Positions 38,987-48,977 of a DNA stretch of 64,000 nucleotides are shown here, in pieces. This DNA comes from Mycobacterium sp. GA-2829 (GTDB taxonomy: Bacteria; Actinomycetota; Actinomycetes; Mycobacteriales; Mycobacteriaceae): the NCBI RefSeq assembly GCF_001499965.1, contig NZ_LQIT01000013.1, positions 1 to 64,000 on the forward strand. The letters run 5' to 3'. The translations under genes and the position numbers were made by a program. Below the pieces are notes generated by a model, which saw only the letters and a program-made list of their open reading frames with translations, searched no databases and was not told the origin of the DNA. Every line of letters starts with the position of its first letter. The stretch's first letter is position 1.

Positions 38987-39420
38987 GTGATCCAGTCCGT
39001 CTGCGGTTTCCCGCCGACGGCGTCGTAGAGCGCGATCGCATTCTCGTTCCAGTCCAGCACCGCCCAACTCAGCCTGCTGTAGCCGTGCTCGACGCATTCC
39101 CGTGCCAGTGTCGCGAGCAGGGTGCGGGCCAGGCCGCGGCGCCGGTGGTCCGGACGGACGAACAGGTCTTCCAGGTAGATGCCGGCGACGCCGTCCCACG
39201 TCGAGAAGTTGTAGAACCACAGCGCGCCGGCGGCGGCCCGGCCGTCGACCTCGACGATGTGGCCGTAGACCCGGGGTTCGGTGCCGAAGAGCGCATCGCG
39301 CAGTTGGCTTTCGGTGACCGTGCACTCCTGCGACGCCCGTTCGAAGGCGGCCAGCTCGTGCACCATCGCGGTCAGCTCGACCTCGTCGCCGGGTCGGACC
39401 CGTCGAACCGTCACGGTCAT
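38941..39420 (-). CDS. GNAT-family N-acetyltransferase (Rv3216-like)
   Basis: 159 residues. The acetyl-CoA loop is RPDHRRRGLARTLLATLA (R/Q-x-x-G-x-G/A variant) after the LEDLFV strand, with ALYDAVGG as the GNAT motif B. It probably acetylates a small amine or protein; the substrate is unknown. The ATG at 39420 overlaps the entC stop as ATGA, so it is read through after entC on the same mRNA. Its 3' end overlaps the opposite membrane-protein gene. Confidence 0.85.
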   Translation of the reverse strand: MTVTVRRVRPGDEVELTAMVHELAAFERASQECTVTESQLRDALFGTEPRVYGHIVEVDGRAAAGALWFYNFSTWDGVAGIYLEDLFVRPDHRRRGLARTLLATLARECVEHGYSRLSWAVLDWNENAIALYDAVGGKPQTDWITYRVSGPELSALAES

Positions 39421-40523
39421 GGTGTTACCCCCAGTGCGGACAGGATGGTGGTGAATTTCGTTGTGGTCTCCGCGACTTCGTCGTCGGGATCGGATTCGGC
39501 GACGATCCCGCCGCCGGAGTGCGCGGTGGCGCTGCGGCGGTCGGCGGACAGTTGCGCGCAGCGGATGGACACCACCCAGCGGCCGTCGCCGGCTGCATCG
39601 CACCACCCGACGGCTCCGGCGTAGAAGCCGCGGCTGCCCTCCAGTCGGGCGATCAGCGCCGCGGCCCGGTCGGTGGGCACCCCGCCCACCGCGGGCGTCG
39701 GATGCAATGCGGCCGCGAGATCCAATGCGGTCGTGGATTTTTCACGAAGACGGCCGGTGATCTTGGTGCTCAGGTGCCAGACCGCGGCCGTCGCGCTGAG
39801 ATGCGGGTTCGGGGCGATATCCAACTCCGCGCAGAACGGGGCGAGGGCCCGGCGCACCTGCTCGATCACCACGGCGTGCTCGTGGCGGTTCTTCGCCGAT
39901 TCGGCGAGCGCGGCGCCACTGGCGCGGTCGGCCTCCGGGTCGGCGTGCCGGGGAGCCGACCCGGCGAACGGTTGGCACGTCACCACGTCGCCGCGCCGCG
40001 CGACGAGCAGCTCCGGGCTGGCGCCCACCAGCGCGGTGCCGCGGTAGCGGCCGCCCGCCCCGCTCAGGTCGGCCAGGTAGGCGTTCGCACTCGGATCATC
40101 GGCGATCAAGCGCGCCAACACAATTCGGGCGTCGAGCGGCTCCTCGGCGGTCAGCTGCAGCGCCCGCGCGAGGACGACCTTGTGCAGGCCGGTGCCGGGG
40201 TCGTTGAGGGCGGCCACCGCCGACGCGACGCGGGCGCGGTGCTCCTCCGGCGCGGGCCGGAACTCGGCGATGCGCACGGCGGGCAGGTCGGTGACCGGCG
40301 GTTCCGGGGGCGTCGCACCGAACGAAACCTCCTGCGGCCGGAACAGCGCCGTCGGTGCGGTCAGGTCAAAAGGCAACGCCCCCACGACGATCGGGGTGTC
40401 GCCGTCGGCCAGCGCGGCGCGCGCCTCGGTCAGCGCGGGATAGGCGGTGTGCATCCCGTCGGCGACGACCGCACCCTGTGGGCCGGCCAGCACGAACGTC
40501 GGTTCGGCCGCGGATCCGGTCAT
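39417..40523 (-). CDS. entC: Isochorismate synthase EntC
   Basis: 368 residues, ADIC/isochorismate synthase family. The C-terminal chorismate-binding signature is clear: LHKVVLARAL, TPAVGG, FYAGAVGW and GGGIVAESDPDDEVAET. It would make isochorismate for menaquinone or siderophore salicylate. It is in a minus-strand operon gpm2-entC-GNAT with ATGA overlaps at both junctions. It corresponds to Rv3215. Confidence 0.9.
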   Translation of the reverse strand: MTGSAAEPTFVLAGPQGAVVADGMHTAYPALTEARAALADGDTPIVVGALPFDLTAPTALFRPQEVSFGATPPEPPVTDLPAVRIAEFRPAPEEHRARVASAVAALNDPGTGLHKVVLARALQLTAEEPLDARIVLARLIADDPSANAYLADLSGAGGRYRGTALVGASPELLVARRGDVVTCQPFAGSAPRHADPEADRASGAALAESAKNRHEHAVVIEQVRRALAPFCAELDIAPNPHLSATAAVWHLSTKITGRLREKSTTALDLAAALHPTPAVGGVPTDRAAALIARLEGSRGFYAGAVGWCDAAGDGRWVVSIRCAQLSADRRSATAHSGGGIVAESDPDDEVAETTTKFTTILSALGVTP

Positions 40524-41131
40524 GTCGGCTTGCACGGATGCGGATAGCCGGTCAGCGCCAGCGCGCTGATCTGCCGCACCCCGTGCTCCCATCCGCACAC
40601 CGCGATCGACGCCGCCACCATGGCGAAGCGAATACCGTCGGTCAGCGGTAACTCCGCCCACCGGGTGATGACGGCGCGCGAGAAGTGACCGTGTCCGACG
40701 AAGATGACGTCGCGGGATTCCAGATGGCCCAGCGCCATCTCGACGGCACGGTCGGCGCGTTCGGTGACCGCCTCGACGGTCTCGCCACCCGGGCAGCCGT
40801 GCGTCCACACCAGCCATTCGGGGTCGCTCTCGCGGATCTCGGGCGTCGTGCGGCCCTCGTAGTCGCCGTAATCCCATTCGACGAGCAGATCGGACACCTC
40901 GTCGACGGTCAGGCCCGCCAATTTCGCGGTGTCGAGCGCACGCCGGCGCGGGCTGCTGATCACCAGCGGATCCGCGAGGGTGAGCCGGTCCAGCGCCTCG
41001 GCGGTCTGTGTCGCCTGCTCACGGCCGGTTTCGGTGAGTTCGAGGTCGGTGCGGCTGGTGTGTCGCCCGGAACGCGACCATTCCGTCTCGCCGTGGCGGA
41101 TCAGCAGAAGTCGATGGTCGGTCAGGCCCAC
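40520..41131 (-). CDS. gpm2: Histidine phosphatase (Gpm2/Rv3214-like acid phosphatase)
   Basis: 203 residues. N-terminal phosphohistidine motif LIRHGETEWS (H13), later catalytic histidine in FVGHGHFSRA. Although called phosphoglycerate mutase 2 in older annotations, the M. tuberculosis orthologue is reported as a phosphatase. The GTG at 41131 is 50 bp from the divergent ParA-like gene. Coupled by ATGA to entC. Confidence 0.9.
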   Translation of the reverse strand: MGLTDHRLLLIRHGETEWSRSGRHTSRTDLELTETGREQATQTAEALDRLTLADPLVISSPRRRALDTAKLAGLTVDEVSDLLVEWDYGDYEGRTTPEIRESDPEWLVWTHGCPGGETVEAVTERADRAVEMALGHLESRDVIFVGHGHFSRAVITRWAELPLTDGIRFAMVAASIAVCGWEHGVRQISALALTGYPHPCKPT

Positions 41132-41181
41132 ACCCGTCGATTCTGCCGCACGTCCCGTATTCGGGGCGTGGCCGTGTCAGG

Positions 41182-41985
41182 ATGGCACGTGTGACGCGGG
41201 TACTTGCAGTCGCTAATCAAAAGGGTGGGGTCGCCAAGACGACGACGGTCGCGTCGTTGGGGGCGGCGATGGCGGAGAGCGGCAAGCAGGTGTTGCTGGT
41301 CGACCTGGACCCGCAGGGCTCGTTGACGTTCTCGCTGGGCCACGACCCCGACAAGCTGCCGGTCTCGGTGCACGAGGTGCTGCTCGGGGAGGTCGAACCG
41401 GATGCGGCGCTGGTCGAGACACCCGAGGGAATGACGTTGCTGCCGGCCAACATCGACCTTGCGGGCGCCGAGGCGATGCTGCTGATGCGCGCCGGTCGCG
41501 AGCATGCGCTCAAACGGGCGCTCGCCAAGGTGTCCGGGAACTACGACGTGGTGCTGATCGACTGTCCACCGTCGCTGGGCGTGCTGACGCTCAACGGCTT
41601 GACCGCCGCCGACGAGGTGATCGTGCCGCTGCAGTGCGAGACGCTGGCGCACCGCGGGGTCGGCCAGTTCCTGCGGACGGTGTCCGACGTGCAGGCCATC
41701 ACCAATCCGGACCTGAAGCTGCTGGGCGCCCTGCCGACGCTGTACGACTCGCGCACCACGCACAGCCGTGACGTGCTGTTCGATGTCGTCGACCGGTACG
41801 AGCTGCCGGTGCTGGCCCCGCCGATCCCGCGCACGGTGCGCTTCGCGGAGGCCAGCGCATCGGGTTCCTCGGTCCTGGCCGGCCGCAAGAACAAGGGGGC
41901 GCTGGCCTACCGCGAGCTCGCGGCCGCGCTGCTCAAACACTGGAAGAACGGCAAGGGCATGCCTACCTACACCCCGGAGCTCTAG
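41182..41985 (+). CDS. ParA/Soj-like P-loop ATPase (Rv3213c-like)
   Basis: 267 residues. Deviant Walker A KGGVAKTT (residues 14-21), Walker A' VDLDPQGS and Walker B VVLIDCPPS are those of ParA/MinD ATPases. These form ADP/ATP-driven gradients on DNA or membrane to place cargo. No parB lies beside it, so it is an orphan ParA rather than a chromosome partition pair. ATG at 41182; a GTG at 41191 is in frame. It is convergent with the next gene, 4 bp apart. Confidence 0.92.
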   Translation: MARVTRVLAVANQKGGVAKTTTVASLGAAMAESGKQVLLVDLDPQGSLTFSLGHDPDKLPVSVHEVLLGEVEPDAALVETPEGMTLLPANIDLAGAEAMLLMRAGREHALKRALAKVSGNYDVVLIDCPPSLGVLTLNGLTAADEVIVPLQCETLAHRGVGQFLRTVSDVQAITNPDLKLLGALPTLYDSRTTHSRDVLFDVVDRYELPVLAPPIPRTVRFAEASASGSSVLAGRKNKGALAYRELAAALLKHWKNGKGMPTYTPEL

Positions 41986-41989
41986 CGGG

Positions 41990-42922
41990 TCAGCCGATCC
42001 GCACGACCGTCTTACCCCGCTCGCGGTGGGCGGGGTCGAACGCCGCGACCGCCTTGTCGAACGGGTACACCGTCACCGGGGGCGGCCGCAGCCGGCCGTC
42101 GCGGATGCGGTCCTGCAGGCGGAGCAACCCCGCGCGGTCGGGTTCGACGACGAAGAACAGCGCGCGGCCGCCGTGCGGCACCACGCGGGGCGGTCCGGCG
42201 ATGCTGACCAGCACACCACCGGGGCGCACCGCCGCGGCCGAGCGGTCCTGGACGTCACCGCCGATCATGTCGAGGACCACGTCGACGGGTTCGGGGATGG
42301 CGTCGCGTCCGAGATCGACGAAGTCGTCGGCGCCGAGGTCGAGCACGGTATCGCGGTGGGCGGCGCGTCCGGTGCCGATCACGTGGGCGCCGGCCTCGCC
42401 CGCGAGTTGCACGGCGATCCACCCGACCGCACCCGCCGCACCGTGGATCAGCACGGTCTGGCCGGCCGCCAGATGAGCGTGGTCGAACAACGCCTGCCAT
42501 GCGGTCAGGCCGGAGATCGCGACGGCCGCGGCGATCGTGGGGTCGACGTCCGCGGCCAGCGGCGCCAGATTCCGCGTCTCCACCGCGACGTACTCGGCGA
42601 GGGTTCCGTCGCGGGCCCAGTCGGTGAGCCCGAAGACCCGCTGACCCAGCGTCAACCCGGTGGTGCCGTATCCGAGTTCGGCGACGACCCCGGACATCTC
42701 GTGCCCGGGGACCGGGTCGACGCGGTCGTGCCCGTTGCGGTCCGACCACGTTGCGGGCCAACCGAGTTCGCCGGGTGTGAAGCTCGCGGCGAGCACCCGC
42801 ACGATCACGTCGTTCTCGGCGGCGTGCGGATACGGCACGTCGGCGGGCACCAGGCCGTGCACACCGGCAGCGCGGTCCCGCACGACGAGCGCACGCATCG
42901 ATTCAGGCCGGCCTTCGTCCAC
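41990..42922 (-). CDS. Zinc-independent NADP-dependent medium-chain oxidoreductase (quinone reductase-like)
   Basis: 310 residues. GroES-like N-terminal half (PGHEMSGVV) and Rossmann half with the AXXGXVG nucleotide loop HGAAGAVGWIAVQLA. No catalytic zinc cysteines, so it belongs to the quinone-oxidoreductase class. GGGAGGTG lies 5 nt before the GTG. No fixed orthologue is recalled at this place in M. tuberculosis. Substrate unknown. Confidence 0.85.
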   Translation of the reverse strand: MDEGRPESMRALVVRDRAAGVHGLVPADVPYPHAAENDVIVRVLAASFTPGELGWPATWSDRNGHDRVDPVPGHEMSGVVAELGYGTTGLTLGQRVFGLTDWARDGTLAEYVAVETRNLAPLAADVDPTIAAAVAISGLTAWQALFDHAHLAAGQTVLIHGAAGAVGWIAVQLAGEAGAHVIGTGRAAHRDTVLDLGADDFVDLGRDAIPEPVDVVLDMIGGDVQDRSAAAVRPGGVLVSIAGPPRVVPHGGRALFFVVEPDRAGLLRLQDRIRDGRLRPPPVTVYPFDKAVAAFDPAHRERGKTVVRIG

Positions 42923-42983
42923 GTGGTCACCTCCCCAACGCGGTGAGGTGAGTGTAAGTCGCGGCGGCGGGCAAGGGGACCCC

Positions 42984-44195
42984 CTAGCCCAGCCCGATCA
43001 GCTCACCGCCGCGCAGTTCGACGACGCGGTCGCCGACCACGGCGGGGATGACGGCACCGTCGACCGCAGTCCGGGTCAACGCGATGTGCCGCTCACCGGC
43101 GCCGGAGCCGGGGTCGAAGACGTCGTAACCGTCGGTGACGGGTACCAGCAGCCGGTCGGCCATCTCGGCCGCCGGACCCAGTGGCATGTTCCCGCCCGAC
43201 GGGGTGACGGTGTACTTGTACTGCAACCCGGAGGCGGAGAACACCATCACCGAGTCGCCGGTCCACCAGGTGATCAGGTCCCCGGCGCGCGTCGCGACGG
43301 CGTGCGGGGAGGGCGGCGCGGTCATCAGCGTGCTGGCGACCGTGGTCCCGGTCTCGTCGACGATGTCGACGGTCGGTTCCGGTGTCGGCAGGTACACCGC
43401 CGTCGTGCTGTCCGAGACCGCGATGACCCGGGCATCGGAGTCGGCCGCCACATCGGACAGCTCGACGTACTTGATGTCGGGGGTGTCCTCCTCGTTGGAG
43501 GGCCGCAGCAGCGTCAGGCGCAGGGTGTCCTCGTTCGGGCACGCCTCGAGCACCGACACCGCCTCCGAACTCGCCGCCGCCGACGTCAGCCGGCACAACG
43601 GCGCGATCGGCACATCGGGTTTCACCCGCGCGTCGAGGGCGCCGTAGCTGAGCATCCGGACCATGTCCGAACGCCACAGCTCCAGGCGGCTGTCACCGGC
43701 GGACAGCACCGTGGTGCCGTCCGAACTCAACGTCACCTCGCGGTCGGCGTAGCCGCTGCGCGCGTTGCCGCGTTTACCGGTCCGGCCGTTGATGGTGCTG
43801 ACCTGACCGCAGCCCCGCGCATCCGGGTACACCGCGACCGCGTAGTGGTAGACCGACGTCACCCCGCACAGGTCGATGCCGCGGGCGTAGCGCCACACGG
43901 TGTCGCCGGTGGCGGGGTCACGGCCGACCACGGTGTCACCGTCACCGGTGACGACGCTGCCGCCGACCACGACCGGCAACCGGGTCTTCGGGCTCGGAGC
44001 GCTCCACACTTCACGCAGCGCCGACGGCACCGCGGCTGCGGGTTTTGGATCCGGTACGGCCGAAGCGGCGGGTTCGCTGATGGTCGCCCTGGCGTCGCTG
44101 GTCCACCAGACCACCGCCGCGACCAGCGCGATCACGGCGGCGATCGCCACGGCGGCCATCACGTCGCCGCGCGTGCGGCGTTCGGGTTTGACCAC
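42984..44195 (-). CDS. Membrane-anchored PQQ-like beta-propeller protein (Rv3212-like)
   Basis: 403 residues. One helix near residues 12-32 (VMAAVAIAAVIALVAAVVWW) and a long outside domain with repeated blades such as VVVGGSVVTGDGDTVVGRDPATGDTVW, resembling PQQ-binding-like repeats. Role unknown; similar proteins scaffold or sense in the envelope. It is 20 bp after the rhlE stop on the same strand. Confidence 0.8.
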   Translation of the reverse strand: MVKPERRTRGDVMAAVAIAAVIALVAAVVWWTSDARATISEPAASAVPDPKPAAAVPSALREVWSAPSPKTRLPVVVGGSVVTGDGDTVVGRDPATGDTVWRYARGIDLCGVTSVYHYAVAVYPDARGCGQVSTINGRTGKRGNARSGYADREVTLSSDGTTVLSAGDSRLELWRSDMVRMLSYGALDARVKPDVPIAPLCRLTSAAASSEAVSVLEACPNEDTLRLTLLRPSNEEDTPDIKYVELSDVAADSDARVIAVSDSTTAVYLPTPEPTVDIVDETGTTVASTLMTAPPSPHAVATRAGDLITWWTGDSVMVFSASGLQYKYTVTPSGGNMPLGPAAEMADRLLVPVTDGYDVFDPGSGAGERHIALTRTAVDGAVIPAVVGDRVVELRGGELIGLG

Positions 44196-44215
44196 TGATG
44201 AGGCCGGCTGTCGGG

Positions 44216-45697
44216 TCAGCTGGTGGTGGAAGCGGCCTTGCGCGGACGGCGCCGGCGACGCCGCCGCGGGGCGCGCTCACCGCTGTCCTCGGTGTCACCG
44301 CTGTCCTCGGCCTCGGCGGTCGCCTGGTCGGCCGACCCCTCGACGTGGCCCGTCACGGGCTTACCCGCGCGGGTGCGCCGACGGCTGCGGTTGCGCGCCG
44401 GCTTCTCGTCGCCGTCGCGCTCGGCGCGCTCGGCCCGCCGCGTTGACGAACTGATCCGCGCCTCGCCGACCGAACCGGTCGCGTCGGTGGGGATGTTCAG
44501 CTCCTCGTAGAGGTGCGGGGAGCTGGAGTAGGTCTCGGCCGGGTCGGGGGTGTCGAGGCCGAGGGCCTTGTCGATCATCGACCAGCGGGGCAGCTCGTCC
44601 CAGTCGACCAGCGTCACCGCGACACCGGTCTTGCCTGCACGCCCGGTGCGGCCGATGCGGTGCACGTAGGCCTGCTCGTCCTCGGGGATCTGGAAGTTGA
44701 TGACGTGGGTGATGTCGTCGATGTCGATGCCGCGGGCGGCGACGTCGGTGGCCACCAGGACGTCGACCTCGCCGGTGCGGAAGCTCTTGAGCGCCTTCTC
44801 GCGCGCGCCCTGGCCCAGGTCACCGTGGACGGCGCCGACCTTGAAGCCGCGCTCGGCGAGTTCGTCGGCCACCTTCTGCGCGGTGCGCTTGGTGCGGGTG
44901 AAGATCATCGTCGCGCCGCGGCCCTCGGCCTGCAGGATGCGACTGACCATCTCGACCTTGTCCAGCGCGTGGGCCCGGTAGGCGAACTGCGCGGTGGTGT
45001 CGTGCGTGGCGGCCGAATGCGGCGCCTCGGCCCGGATGTGGGTGGGCTGGTTCATGAACGTGCGGGCCAGCGTGATGATCGGATCCGGCATGGTGGCCGA
45101 GAACAGCATCGCCTGGCGGGTGTCGGGGGTCTGGCGCAGGATGCGCTCGATGTCGGGCAGGAAGCCCAGGTCGAGCATCTCGTCGGCCTCGTCGAGCACC
45201 AGCACGTTCAGACCGCCCAGCTGCAGGTGGCCCTGCTGGGCCAGGTCGAGCAGCCGGCCCGGGGTGCCGACGACGACGTCGGCGCCCTTGCGCAGCGATT
45301 CGATTTGCGGCTCGTACGGGCGGCCGCCGTAGATCGACACGACCGAGAGCTTGCGGTCGCCCGCGGTCAGGTACTTCGCGGCCAGCGACAGGTCGCTGTG
45401 GACCTGCAGGCACAGTTCGCGGGTGGGGACGACGACCAGGGCGCGCGGGGTGCCGGTGAGCGGCCGGTCGGTGTCGGTGGTGACGCGCTGTAGCAGCGGG
45501 ACACCGAAGGCGTAGGTCTTGCCCATCCCGGTGCGGGCCTGACCGATGAGGTCGTCGCCGGCCAACGCCATGGGCAGCGTCAGTTCCTGGATGGCGAACG
45601 GCTGGTGGATGCCTTCCTCGGCCAGTGCGCGACAGATCTCGTCGCGGACGCCCAGGCTGGCGAATGTCATGTCAACGGGAGTTGTCAAAGGAGTCAT
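44216..45697 (-). CDS. rhlE: DEAD-box RNA helicase RhlE
   Basis: 493 residues. Motif I ARTGMGKT (54-61), DEAD, SAT and HRIGRTGRAG are all in place. The tail from about 410 is charged and basic with ERAPRRRRRRRPRK at the end, suited to RNA binding. It unwinds structured RNA in decay, ribosome work and cold adaptation. Start ATG 45697; ATG 45670 is also possible. The upstream 266-bp region is long for a mycobacterial leader. Confidence 0.93.
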   Translation of the reverse strand: MTPLTTPVDMTFASLGVRDEICRALAEEGIHQPFAIQELTLPMALAGDDLIGQARTGMGKTYAFGVPLLQRVTTDTDRPLTGTPRALVVVPTRELCLQVHSDLSLAAKYLTAGDRKLSVVSIYGGRPYEPQIESLRKGADVVVGTPGRLLDLAQQGHLQLGGLNVLVLDEADEMLDLGFLPDIERILRQTPDTRQAMLFSATMPDPIITLARTFMNQPTHIRAEAPHSAATHDTTAQFAYRAHALDKVEMVSRILQAEGRGATMIFTRTKRTAQKVADELAERGFKVGAVHGDLGQGAREKALKSFRTGEVDVLVATDVAARGIDIDDITHVINFQIPEDEQAYVHRIGRTGRAGKTGVAVTLVDWDELPRWSMIDKALGLDTPDPAETYSSSPHLYEELNIPTDATGSVGEARISSSTRRAERAERDGDEKPARNRSRRRTRAGKPVTGHVEGSADQATAEAEDSGDTEDSGERAPRRRRRRRPRKAASTTS

Positions 45698-45963
45698 GCG
45701 AAGTGAACGTGGCCTTTCATAGTCGACTCATGGTCGGACCTCGTGGTTTTCCACGCGCACACGAGTCTGACGATGAAGCGGCTACATCGCCCCTGACGGG
45801 CGGAACCGATCCGTTGGGCCTCGCACTTCGGAGGCGGGCCAACGCGTGCACGCACATTTCTTTGGGTAGCGGCCCGTCTCGAATGAGCCGCCGCCTGGAG
45901 CCATCATACCCTGGATGGCTTTGCCGGCGCGGATCGACGCCGCGCGGCCATTACAGTTGGCCC
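45698..45963. promoter_or_regulatory. Divergent region between rhlE and the ferritin-like gene
   Basis: 266 bp that should hold both promoters. A short AGTCGACT palindrome and an AT-richer CGCACATTTCTTTGGG patch were seen, but no clear paired promoter boxes or terminator. No gene was found in it. Confidence 0.35.
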
Positions 45964-46668
45964 ATGAATTCGACGCAGCCTGCAGCCTCGGGAGAGCAGA
46001 CGAGCACCGCGCCGGCGGCCGGTGTGGCGGCTGATCATCCCGGCGTCGTCGAACTGTTCGCGCTGCTCGCCTACGGTGAGGTCGCCGCGTTCTACCGGCT
46101 GACCGAGGAGGCGCGGATGGCGCCGAACCTGCGGGGACGCATCAACATGGCGAGCATGGCCGCCGCGGAGATGAACCACTACGAGTTGCTGCGCGACGCC
46201 ATGGAGCAGCGTGGGGTCGATGTGGTGCCCGCGATGACGAAGTACGCCTCCGCGCTGGAGAGCTACCACCGACTGACCACCCCGAGCACCTGGCTCGAGG
46301 CGCTGGTGAAGACCTACATCGGCGATGCGCTGGCCGCGGACTTCTACTCAGAGATCACCGGCGCGCTGCCCGACGACGTGGCCTCGGTGGTACGCGGTGT
46401 ACTCGCCGAGACCGGCCACTCCCAGTTCGTCGTCGCCGAGGCGCTCGCCGAGCTCACCGCCAGCGACCGGCAGCGGCACCGGTTGGCGCTGTGGTCGCGC
46501 CGGCTGCTCGGCGAGGCGATCACGCAGGCGCAGTACGTGCTGGCCGACCACGACGAACTCGTCGACCTGGTGATGTCCTCGGGTGAGGGCCTGACCCAGA
46601 TGGCCGAGTTCTTCGACCGGCTGCAGCAGACCCACCACGCCCGGATGCAGGAACTCGGCCTGGCCTGA
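45964..46668 (+). CDS. Ferritin-like fold protein (Rv3210c-like)
   Basis: 234 residues, mainly helical. Metal-type residues are spread in helices: ALLAYGEVAAFYRLTEEA with E, then AAEMNHYELLRDAM with E and H, like the diiron MiaE/ferritin fold. The actual activity is unknown. The ATG at 45964 is chosen on the alanine/threonine-rich family N-terminus; the frame is open further up. It is convergent with the next gene, 3 bp apart. Confidence 0.8.
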   Translation: MNSTQPAASGEQTSTAPAAGVAADHPGVVELFALLAYGEVAAFYRLTEEARMAPNLRGRINMASMAAAEMNHYELLRDAMEQRGVDVVPAMTKYASALESYHRLTTPSTWLEALVKTYIGDALAADFYSEITGALPDDVASVVRGVLAETGHSQFVVAEALAELTASDRQRHRLALWSRRLLGEAITQAQYVLADHDELVDLVMSSGEGLTQMAEFFDRLQQTHHARMQELGLA

Positions 46669-46671
46669 GCG

Positions 46672-47544
46672 CTACTGGGTGCAGGTGGCGATCATCGAGT
46701 TGTTGTTCTGCGACACCAGCGCGGTGCCCGCGGCGTCGGTGATCGCGCAGTTGAGCTGACCGCCCACGCTGGTCGCGGTCACCGACTTCAACTCGACGCC
46801 GGGGTCGAGCACGACCGTCTTCGACCACGGCAGCGTCACGTTGACCTCGGTCTGCAGCGCACCCTGCTGATCGGTGTAGATGACCGTGACGAAGTCGATG
46901 ATCTGCGGGTTGCCGGTGACCGTGTAGGTGATCTCCCGCGGGGTGGCGGCCGGCGGCGGGGGAGCGACGGCGCTGGGCGCCTCGGGGACGGCGCTCTCGG
47001 TCGGCGCGGGTGCGGTCGGGGTGACGGTGGTGACGGTCTCCGGGGAGAGCGAGGCGACCGGCGGGGGTGACGGTGCGACGGTGTCCTGCGGCGGCGCCGC
47101 GGTGGCCGTCGGCGCGGGTGCGCGGTTCTCGGCCGAGGTGCCGACCGTTGCGGACACCGAACCGCTGTCGCCGCCGCCGAGGATCACGAACGTGCAGATC
47201 ACCGCGACCAGCAGGATGGCGGCCGCTCCACCGGCGATCCACTTCCAGCGGCTGTCGACGGGCAGGACGTACGCGTCGTAGTCCTCGTAGTCCTCGTAAT
47301 CCTCGTAGTCCGCACCGTCGTCGTAGCGGGAGTCCGCCGTCTCCTCGGCGGTGTACTGCCCGGAGGGCCGATAGGTTCCGTAGTCGGGGCGCTGATCGGC
47401 GTATCCGCGGTAGGTGTCCAGCCCGACGGTGGAGTCCGCGTAATGGCGGTGGCCCGGGTGCTCGGCGGCGGAGTACGGCTCCTCGGTCGAACGGTTCCGA
47501 CGCGCGGACCTGTACGGCGAATGCGGCGAGTAATGCCTGGTCAT
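46672..47544 (-). CDS. MmpS-like membrane-anchored protein with a long Thr/Pro-rich region (Rv3209-like)
   Basis: 290 residues. The cytosolic N-terminal 100 residues are rich in tyrosine and acid, with YEDYEDYEDYDAY; one helix at about 103-123 (WIAGGAAAILLVAVICTFVI); a Pro/Thr/Ala tract of about 75; then an MmpS-type beta domain ending NLPW-like VTLPWSKTVVLDPG. MmpS proteins assist MmpL lipid exporters, but no MmpL is near. Role unknown. Confidence 0.8.
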   Translation of the reverse strand: MTRHYSPHSPYRSARRNRSTEEPYSAAEHPGHRHYADSTVGLDTYRGYADQRPDYGTYRPSGQYTAEETADSRYDDGADYEDYEDYEDYDAYVLPVDSRWKWIAGGAAAILLVAVICTFVILGGGDSGSVSATVGTSAENRAPAPTATAAPPQDTVAPSPPPVASLSPETVTTVTPTAPAPTESAVPEAPSAVAPPPPAATPREITYTVTGNPQIIDFVTVIYTDQQGALQTEVNVTLPWSKTVVLDPGVELKSVTATSVGGQLNCAITDAAGTALVSQNNNSMIATCTQ

Positions 47545-47859
47545 GATGGCTTTCCGGTAGCTTCCAGCGACTCTGAGCCCGATGCTAGCGGGGCAGAAGT
47601 GACAATTGAGGTCGGCGAGTATCCGATTCGGTCACGGTCCTGCGTCGGTTCGGTCGCCACCCGTGACCCGCGAAACCGCATTCCCTGCTGCCAGGCCACA
47701 AGCTTGGCAGCAGGGAATGCGGTTTCGGCGCGACGGCCGCGTCGGCGCGACGGCCGCTTCGCGCAGCGCGTAATCACCAGGGCGACGCGGTCGCGAGGCC
47801 GTCCACTAGCCTTTCCGATAACGACAGGGAGTCGGTGAGACACGACGAAAGGTGCAGGC
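47545..47859. other. 315-bp divergent intergenic region with a 23-bp inverted repeat
   Basis: No coding sequence was seen between the Rv3209-like gene and the TB9.4-like gene. It holds a perfect 23-bp inverted repeat (47671-47693 and 47705-47727) with an 11-nt loop, and directly after it two copies of GGCGCGACGGCCGC (47727 onward) 3 bp apart. Confidence 0.7.
47671..47727. repeat. Perfect 23-bp inverted repeat
   Basis: CGAAACCGCATTCCCTGCTG (plus CCA) is exactly complementary to 47705-47727 around an 11-nt loop. It resembles a terminator but lies between divergent genes, where none is needed for either. Confidence 0.85.
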
Positions 47860-48847
<988 letters not shown>

Positions 48848-48977
48848 TTACTACCGAAGCGGGGGTGCCCGCGTCTCGACACCGGTGGCGAAGGCGGTGG
48901 CGTGCCGGAAACTCATCGCCACAGGTCTGTGCCATCCTGTTTTCGTGACCTACGACTCCCGCGCGCGTGGAGGACAC

